From assembly GCA_934373375.1 (NCBI GenBank), contig CAKROP010000043.1:1-10905 (forward strand): a stretch of DNA of 10,905 nt, written 5' to 3'. A model generated the notes under the pieces. That model searched no databases. It saw only the letters and a list, made by a program, of their open reading frames with translations, and was not told the origin of the DNA. This DNA comes from an uncultured Anaerosacchariphilus sp. Lineage in GTDB: Bacteria; Bacillota; Clostridia; Lachnospirales; Lachnospiraceae. Positions 6,224 through 10,905 of this stretch are shown piece by piece; position 1 is the first letter of the stretch, and the number at the start of each line of letters is the position of its first letter. The translations under genes were made by a program, and so were the position numbers.

Positions 6224-7887
6224 CATATATCAAAGCAGAACATGTAAAATATCGTTATCCGAATACGAAGCGTCTGGCGCTGGACGATCTGAATTTCGAG
6301 ATAGAAAAGGGATCCTTCATCGGTCTGGTGGGCGAGAACGGAGCCGGCAAGAGCACGCTCTGTCAGGCTTTCAGCGGCCTGGTACCCGGATTTTTCAAGG
6401 GCGCGTATGGAGGAAAGCTTCTGGTGGATGGAATCGAGACGGGAAAAACGCCGGTTTCGAAGCTGTGCCGGAAAGTGGGACTGGTCTTTCAGAATCCCTT
6501 CAATCAGCTGTCCGGAGCCAAAGAAACCGTTTTCGAGGAAATAGCCTTTGGACTTCAGAACTTCGGCGTACCGGCGGATGAAATGATCCGCCGCGTGGAG
6601 GAGGTTATGAAGCTTCTGGATATCTGGGAATACCGGGAGCGCAATCCCTTTGACCTGTCCGGCGGGCAGATGCAGCGGGTGGCCCTGGCCGGAATTCTGG
6701 CCATGGAGCCGGAGGTTATCGTGCTGGACGAGCCCACATCGCAGCTGGATCCGGCCGGAAGCGAAGAGGTCTTTGCAGCGGTGGACAAGCTGGCAAAATC
6801 TGGAATTACCATTATCATGGCGGAGCAGAAACTGGAAAAGCTGGCGGAGTACTGCGATCAGATCCTGCTGTTGCATAAGGGAAAGCAGATTGCGTTCGAT
6901 ACGCCGGAGCGGATCTTTTCCCGGGAGGATCTGGCAGAGTATGGCGTAAATCCGCCGGCCTATACGCGTATCTGTAAGGCCTTTGGCGTGAAGAAGGCAA
7001 ATGGCTGCTATCCGGCGGCGCTGCGGGACGCGCTGGAATTAAAGAGCGCCTTCCCGGAAGAAACAGAGTTTGCGAAACGCTGTGGAGAGAGGGAAGCGGC
7101 CAAGGCAGCAGGAGCGGAGGTCTTTCGAATCCAGGATCTGAAGTTCCGGTATCTGCCGGAGGTTCCGGTGCTGGAACGTGTGAATCTGACACTGGATGGA
7201 CGCTCCACCGCCATCGTAGGGCAGAATGGAGCCGGTAAGACCACGCTGGTGAAGTTGTTAAAAGGACTGCTGCGTCCGGTGGGGGGTACCATCTGGTACG
7301 GCGGTGAAGATATCGCTGGCAAAACCGTAGCCATGCTGGCAGGTCAGGTGGGCTATGTGTTCCAGAACCCGGACGATCAGATTTTCAAATACCATGTGCT
7401 GGACGAGGTCATGTTTGGTCCGGAGAATATCGGTATGAGTAAGGATGAGGCGAAGAAAAAGGCCCTTGCGGCGCTGAAGACTGTAGGACTGGAACAGCTG
7501 GCGAATGAAAATCCTTACGATCTGGAGCTGTCTGAGCGGAAGCTGGTGGCTATCGCGTCGGTGCTGGCCATGGATACGAAGGTGCTGATTCTGGACGAGC
7601 CGACCATCGCCCAGGATTACCAGGGACGGCAGATCATCGGCGGCATTATCCGGAAGCTTCGGGCAGAGGGACGGACCGTGCTTGCCATTCTTCACGATAT
7701 GGATTTCGTGGCGGAGAATTTCGAGCGGGTCATTGTCATGGCCCACGGCGAGGTGCTGGCTGACGGAACCCGGGAAGAGGTCTTCGCCCAGGAAGAGGTA
7801 TTGAAGAAAGCACGGATTGAGCAGCCCTATATGACCCGGCTGTGTAGCCTGCTTGGATATGAAAAACTATATTTTGGAGGAATTTAG
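6220..7887 (+). CDS. Fused double ECF transporter ATPase (A1-A2 in one chain)
   Basis: This 555-residue cytoplasmic motor carries two ABC ATPase domains in one chain, as in YkoD-type ECF systems. Domain 1 (about 1-245) has Walker A GENGAGKST (38-46), Q-loop FQNPFNQ (90-96), signature LSGGQ (146-150) and Walker B VIVLDEPT (Glu171). At its switch position it reads MAEQKLE, with Gln203 where His is expected. Domain 2 (about 300-535) has Walker A GQNGAGKTT (334-342), Q-loop FQNPDDQ (381-387), Walker B VLILDEPT (Glu460) and switch His492. Its signature is LSERK (437-441) instead of LSGGQ. The degenerate residues all fall in the same composite ATP site. Start: the ATG overlaps the T-component stop, with GTGAGGG 7 nt upstream; an in-frame ATG at 6172 lies inside the T gene without a ribosome site. 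Confidence 0.93.
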   Translation: MTYIKAEHVKYRYPNTKRLALDDLNFEIEKGSFIGLVGENGAGKSTLCQAFSGLVPGFFKGAYGGKLLVDGIETGKTPVSKLCRKVGLVFQNPFNQLSGAKETVFEEIAFGLQNFGVPADEMIRRVEEVMKLLDIWEYRERNPFDLSGGQMQRVALAGILAMEPEVIVLDEPTSQLDPAGSEEVFAAVDKLAKSGITIIMAEQKLEKLAEYCDQILLLHKGKQIAFDTPERIFSREDLAEYGVNPPAYTRICKAFGVKKANGCYPAALRDALELKSAFPEETEFAKRCGEREAAKAAGAEVFRIQDLKFRYLPEVPVLERVNLTLDGRSTAIVGQNGAGKTTLVKLLKGLLRPVGGTIWYGGEDIAGKTVAMLAGQVGYVFQNPDDQIFKYHVLDEVMFGPENIGMSKDEAKKKALAALKTVGLEQLANENPYDLELSERKLVAIASVLAMDTKVLILDEPTIAQDYQGRQIIGGIIRKLRAEGRTVLAILHDMDFVAENFERVIVMAHGEVLADGTREEVFAQEEVLKKARIEQPYMTRLCSLLGYEKLYFGGI

Positions 7888-7888
7888 C

Positions 7889-8410
7889 ATGCGGAAATTA
7901 CTGGTTGTAGTAGATATGCAGAATGATTTTATCGACGGAAGTCTGGGAACAGCGGAAGCTGTTCAGATTGTAGATAACGTAGTGGAAGAAATTGGAAAAT
8001 ACGACACGAAAGATGTATTTGCTACCAGAGATACCCATCCGGAGAACTATCTGGAGACTCAGGAAGGTAAAAAGCTTCCGGTGGTTCACTGCGTAAAGGG
8101 AACAAAGGGATGGGAGATCAACGAAAAGGTGGCGAAGGCGCTGGGTGAGGCAGAGATTCTGGACAAGCCCACCTTCGGATCCAGAGAGCTGGCGGAAAAA
8201 ATCGAAAAGCTGGCGGAAAAGGAAGAACTGGAAGTGACCTTGGTTGGTCTGTGTACGGATATCTGCGTGGTATCCAACGCGCTGCTCATCAAGGCTTATC
8301 TGCCGGAGATTCCGGTGAAAGTAATCGCCGCCTGCTGTGCGGGCGTGACGCCCGCAAGCCACGAGGCGGCGCTGACCACCATGAAAATGTGTCAGGTGGA
8401 AGTACTTTAA
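7889..8410 (+). CDS. Nicotinamidase-like cysteine hydrolase (isochorismatase fold)
   Basis: This 173-residue soluble enzyme has the catalytic triad of the family: Asp9 (VVDMQNDF), Lys93 (LDKPTFGS) and Cys126 in GLCTDICV, a variant of the family's GxxTDxCV motif. It also has the metal-site residues found in nicotinamidases: Asp48 and His50 in RDTHPENYL, and His67 in PVVHC. True isochorismatases and the uracil-pathway enzyme RutB lack that metal site, so an amidase acting on nicotinamide or a similar amide (a pncA-type role) is the best guess. It is shorter than E. coli PncA (213 residues). TTGGAGG (7874-7880) lies 8 nt upstream, inside the end of the ATPase gene. One base separates the two genes, so it is the last member of the ECF operon. 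An in-frame ATG at 7853 lies within the ATPase gene and is not preferred. No terminator follows; the convergent kinase gene ends 11 nt away. Confidence 0.88.
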   Translation: MRKLLVVVDMQNDFIDGSLGTAEAVQIVDNVVEEIGKYDTKDVFATRDTHPENYLETQEGKKLPVVHCVKGTKGWEINEKVAKALGEAEILDKPTFGSRELAEKIEKLAEKEELEVTLVGLCTDICVVSNALLIKAYLPEIPVKVIAACCAGVTPASHEAALTTMKMCQVEVL

Positions 8411-8421
8411 TTGTTTTTGAT

Positions 8422-10905
8422 TTAATTGCGGTAGGAAGCGAGAACTTCCAGTAAATCATCGATATTCAGCGGCTTGGACATATGCCGGTTCATACCGGCC
8501 GCCATGCAGCTGTTCACATCGTCTGTAAAGGCGTTAGCCGTCATGGCGATGATGGGAATGGACTTGGCCTGGGGATGCTCCAGTGTGCGGATAGCCATGG
8601 TGGCTTCCAGCCCGTCCATGACGGGCATCTGGATATCCATCAGAATCGCATTATAGGTGAAGGGCTGCGCAGTGTTGAATTTTTCTACGCAGACAGCTCC
8701 ATCTTCGGCACGCTCGCAGCTGATGTCGTGGAGAGCCAGCAGTTCAGAAGCCACTTCATAATTTAAGTCATTATCTTCAGCAATGAGAAGATGCATACCG
8801 CGGCAGAGCTCTTCCGGGGGGATCTTCTTCTGGGCGGCTGCGGTTTTTTCTGCGTCCGGTTCCAGATATGAGAGTGGAATGGTGAGCCGGAAACAGGTAC
8901 CTTTTCCGGGAGTGCTGTCTACTTTGATGGTGCCCTGCATCAGCTCCATCAGCTCCCGCACGATGGTCAGACCCAGTCCGCTTCCGCGCACCTTATTGAC
9001 CCGGGTGTCTACAGCCCGGGAGAATTTCGCGTACATTTCCTTTAAAAACTCCGGCGACATACCGATGCCGGTATCCTGAATAATGGAAATCAGGTTCAGT
9101 TGATGGTTGTGAGGCTGCAATTCCTCATAAATCTCGAAGTGGATTTCACCGCCCTCGGGAGTGTATTTCACTGCGTTGGACAGCAGATTCATATAGAGCT
9201 GCTGAAGCCGCAGCGGATCCGTAAAGAGATGCTCATATGCGATATCGTGGATGGAGCAGGAAAAATGCAGATGCTTTTCGGGCTGTATCTGTTTTGCGGT
9301 TTCCAGTGTCTCGTGGAACAGCTTTGTGATACAGGTATCCACATTGTCCAGCTTCAGGGAACCGCTTTCAATGTAGCTGATATCCAGCACATCGTCTACG
9401 ATTTGCTGCAAATAATGGCCTGCAATCTGAATCTTATCCAGCGCGTCCTCTATGCGTTTGGGACTATCAAGCTGGTTTCGCGCAATGGCGGTGAAGCCCA
9501 TAACAGCGTTCATGGGCGTGCGGATATCGTGGGCCATACGGGACAGAAAATCGGTTTTTGCCGCATTGGCCTTGTTGGCGGCTTCTGTGATAACGATCCA
9601 GTTCTGCTCCCGGTGCTTGGTGTCGCTGATCAGACGGGTGGTGTACAGTACATGTGTGACGTGCCCGTCAGAAGCCCGTTTTTTAACGATAAAGCGGGCC
9701 AGATGCCAGTTGCCGTCCTTAGCCAGATACTCAATGCCGATGGATTCGTCGTTGGCCAGGCGCTCTTTTAAGGTGGACAGATCAAGGAACTGCATTACCC
9801 GGTCATAATACTCATGTGTAACAAAAGCATTGCAGAGCTCCTTCATTTTTGAGGAGGCTTTTCCGGAAAGACCCGTCAGGCGATGAAATTCATCTTCACT
9901 GGAAACTTCATCATATACATCAGTTTCCAGATTAATACGGTAGATTGAAAAATAAAGCTTACTGATAGCAGATACAATTTCAATGTTCAGCCTTGCTTCA
10001 GCCAGGGCAGACTCCAGTTCCTTCTGCTGGCGCAGCTCCTGATTGACGATATCGTCGATATGATGAAAACCCACCAGAATATTATAAGGGGTGTCTTCAT
10101 TATGAATCTTTACGGCCTGTACCTCAAAATATTCCTGTCCGACGGAATTGGGTAAGGCGCGAAAACGATAGATGACCCGTTCTTTTTCGGCCAGATCTTC
10201 CTGAAGTGTGCGGCTGTCCAGGCGTGTGAGAAAATGCGCAGAGGATGTTTTGACTACGAAATTATCATAGTAGACCTGAATGATCTCGCGGTGGGAAAGC
10301 TCCCGGGTCTGCATGGCAGCCAGAACCAGCTGCATGTTGGTTTTCGGGTCTACCTGTACTAGTTCAATGCGCTCCGTGGTGGGATCCAGGGTATAGACAC
10401 AGGTATAATCCCGGCACAGGGCTTCCAATACCTGCTGATCCTTTCGCAGGGCCTGCATACTGTCGCGCAGATCCGACTGGTTCTGTTCCAGCGTGGCGTC
10501 CATCCGGAAATTGGCCCAGGCGCTGCCCAGATGGCTGCCGATGACAGCCAGCAGGTTAATAAAACGGTGTGAACTTTCAATGGTCGGATTATCCAGCCCG
10601 AGAAAACCGATGAGTGTATTCTTGCTGAAGATGGGAAAGGAAATCTCACTGTGGATATCCTGCACACGCAGAATTTCATACTCGCTGGGCATAATGTTTC
10701 GGACATCTTCCAGATTTTTAATGATGATACTGTCGCCCCGCTCAAAGGTAGCCTGCCAGACCGGAATATCAGATAATTCTATCGTCTGCAGGTTATCCTT
10801 CTGTGGTGTAATTCCGTGCGCGCACCATTCATAGGTATTGCGATAGATATTCAGATCTTCGCGAAATTCAAAGATGAAAACCCGATCGGCTTTTGTATAA
10901 TTGCC
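8422..10905 (-). CDS. Hybrid sensor histidine kinase with GAF, PAS and receiver domains (5' end outside window)
   Basis: The reading frame stays open from the stop at 8424-8422 to the right window edge, giving 827 visible residues; the true start lies beyond 10905. Visible domains, numbered from the edge: a GAF domain (about 1-140, starting inside it with ADRVFIFEF and YEWCAHG), a PAS-like region (about 160-285), and a second PAS-like region (about 310-425) linked by a coiled-coil-like stretch. The HisKA domain has FLSRMAHDIRTP with phospho-acceptor His459. The HATPase domain has N-box NLLSNAVKYTP (Asn577), DTGIGM and GSGLGLTIV. The C-terminal receiver has phospho-acceptor Asp757 (MDIQMPVMDG) and Lys811 (MSKPLN). 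No transmembrane helix is visible, so the visible part looks cytosolic and would sense an internal signal. No phosphotransfer (HPt) domain is present, so a separate partner is needed for relay. It runs convergent to the ECF operon; no functional link is evident. Confidence 0.93.
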   Translation of the reverse strand, partial: GNYTKADRVFIFEFREDLNIYRNTYEWCAHGITPQKDNLQTIELSDIPVWQATFERGDSIIIKNLEDVRNIMPSEYEILRVQDIHSEISFPIFSKNTLIGFLGLDNPTIESSHRFINLLAVIGSHLGSAWANFRMDATLEQNQSDLRDSMQALRKDQQVLEALCRDYTCVYTLDPTTERIELVQVDPKTNMQLVLAAMQTRELSHREIIQVYYDNFVVKTSSAHFLTRLDSRTLQEDLAEKERVIYRFRALPNSVGQEYFEVQAVKIHNEDTPYNILVGFHHIDDIVNQELRQQKELESALAEARLNIEIVSAISKLYFSIYRINLETDVYDEVSSEDEFHRLTGLSGKASSKMKELCNAFVTHEYYDRVMQFLDLSTLKERLANDESIGIEYLAKDGNWHLARFIVKKRASDGHVTHVLYTTRLISDTKHREQNWIVITEAANKANAAKTDFLSRMAHDIRTPMNAVMGFTAIARNQLDSPKRIEDALDKIQIAGHYLQQIVDDVLDISYIESGSLKLDNVDTCITKLFHETLETAKQIQPEKHLHFSCSIHDIAYEHLFTDPLRLQQLYMNLLSNAVKYTPEGGEIHFEIYEELQPHNHQLNLISIIQDTGIGMSPEFLKEMYAKFSRAVDTRVNKVRGSGLGLTIVRELMELMQGTIKVDSTPGKGTCFRLTIPLSYLEPDAEKTAAAQKKIPPEELCRGMHLLIAEDNDLNYEVASELLALHDISCERAEDGAVCVEKFNTAQPFTYNAILMDIQMPVMDGLEATMAIRTLEHPQAKSIPIIAMTANAFTDDVNSCMAAGMNRHMSKPLNIDDLLEVLASYRN

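Noticed and set aside
8338..8356. Strong hairpin TGCGGGCG-TGA-CGCCCGCA as terminator of the ECF operon
   Set aside because: It lies inside the hydrolase coding region, over 50 nt before the stop codon, and has no T-run; it is likely a coding coincidence.
8482..8625. Short GC hairpins (GCCGGT-TCAT-ACCGGC and CCCGTC-CAT-GACGGG) downstream of the hydrolase
   Set aside because: Both fall in conserved receiver-domain codons of the convergent kinase and lack T-tracts.
8422..10692. Kinase start at the ATG at 10692
   Set aside because: The frame stays open for 71 more codons to the window edge and those residues complete a GAF-like domain, so this Met is internal.

Overview
The window looks like chromosomal DNA from a low-to-mid GC Firmicute, most likely a Lachnospiraceae-type Clostridium relative. 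The evidence is the strong AGGAGG-type ribosome sites, a clostridial class A penicillin-binding protein with a cysteine-containing C-terminal tail, a DUF6514-type small protein, and a group I ECF transporter. I see no rRNA, tRNA, CRISPR array, insertion sequence or phage gene. The taxonomic placement is inference from gene content.

Layout. (1) Positions 1-403, minus strand: the first 27 codons of a YigZ/IMPACT-family protein, cut by the window edge, preceded by a small DUF6514-like gene; the two form a tight operon. (2) Positions 404-656: a divergent AT-rich intergenic region with promoters facing both ways. (3) Positions 657-3918, plus strand: a class A penicillin-binding protein (murein glycosyltransferase/transpeptidase), followed 1 nt later by a HAD phosphatase and then a clear intrinsic terminator. 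(4) Positions 3954-3998: a perfect 15-bp inverted repeat that contains a near-consensus promoter. (5) Positions 4057-8410, plus strand: a compact five-gene operon of nucleoside phosphorylase, ECF S component, ECF T component, fused double ECF ATPase and a nicotinamidase-like cysteine hydrolase. (6) Positions 8422-10905, minus strand: a large hybrid sensor histidine kinase (GAF, two PAS-like regions, HisKA, HATPase, receiver), running off the right edge.

The most interesting part is the five-gene operon. It encodes a complete dedicated importer (S + T + two fused ATPases), with an enzyme that would split a nucleoside using phosphate on one side and an amidase-type hydrolase on the other. A coherent but unproven reading is import and salvage of a nucleoside whose base carries an amide, with nicotinamide riboside as the obvious candidate: import, phosphorolysis to nicotinamide plus ribose-1-phosphate, then deamidation to nicotinate. 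Two details add weight. The phosphorylase aligns well with uridine phosphorylase but appears to lack its uracil-recognition Gln/Arg pair. The hydrolase has the Asp-x-His...His metal-site residues typical of nicotinamidases. The fused ATPase also has degenerate residues that all map to one of its two ATP sites, suggesting an asymmetric ECF motor.
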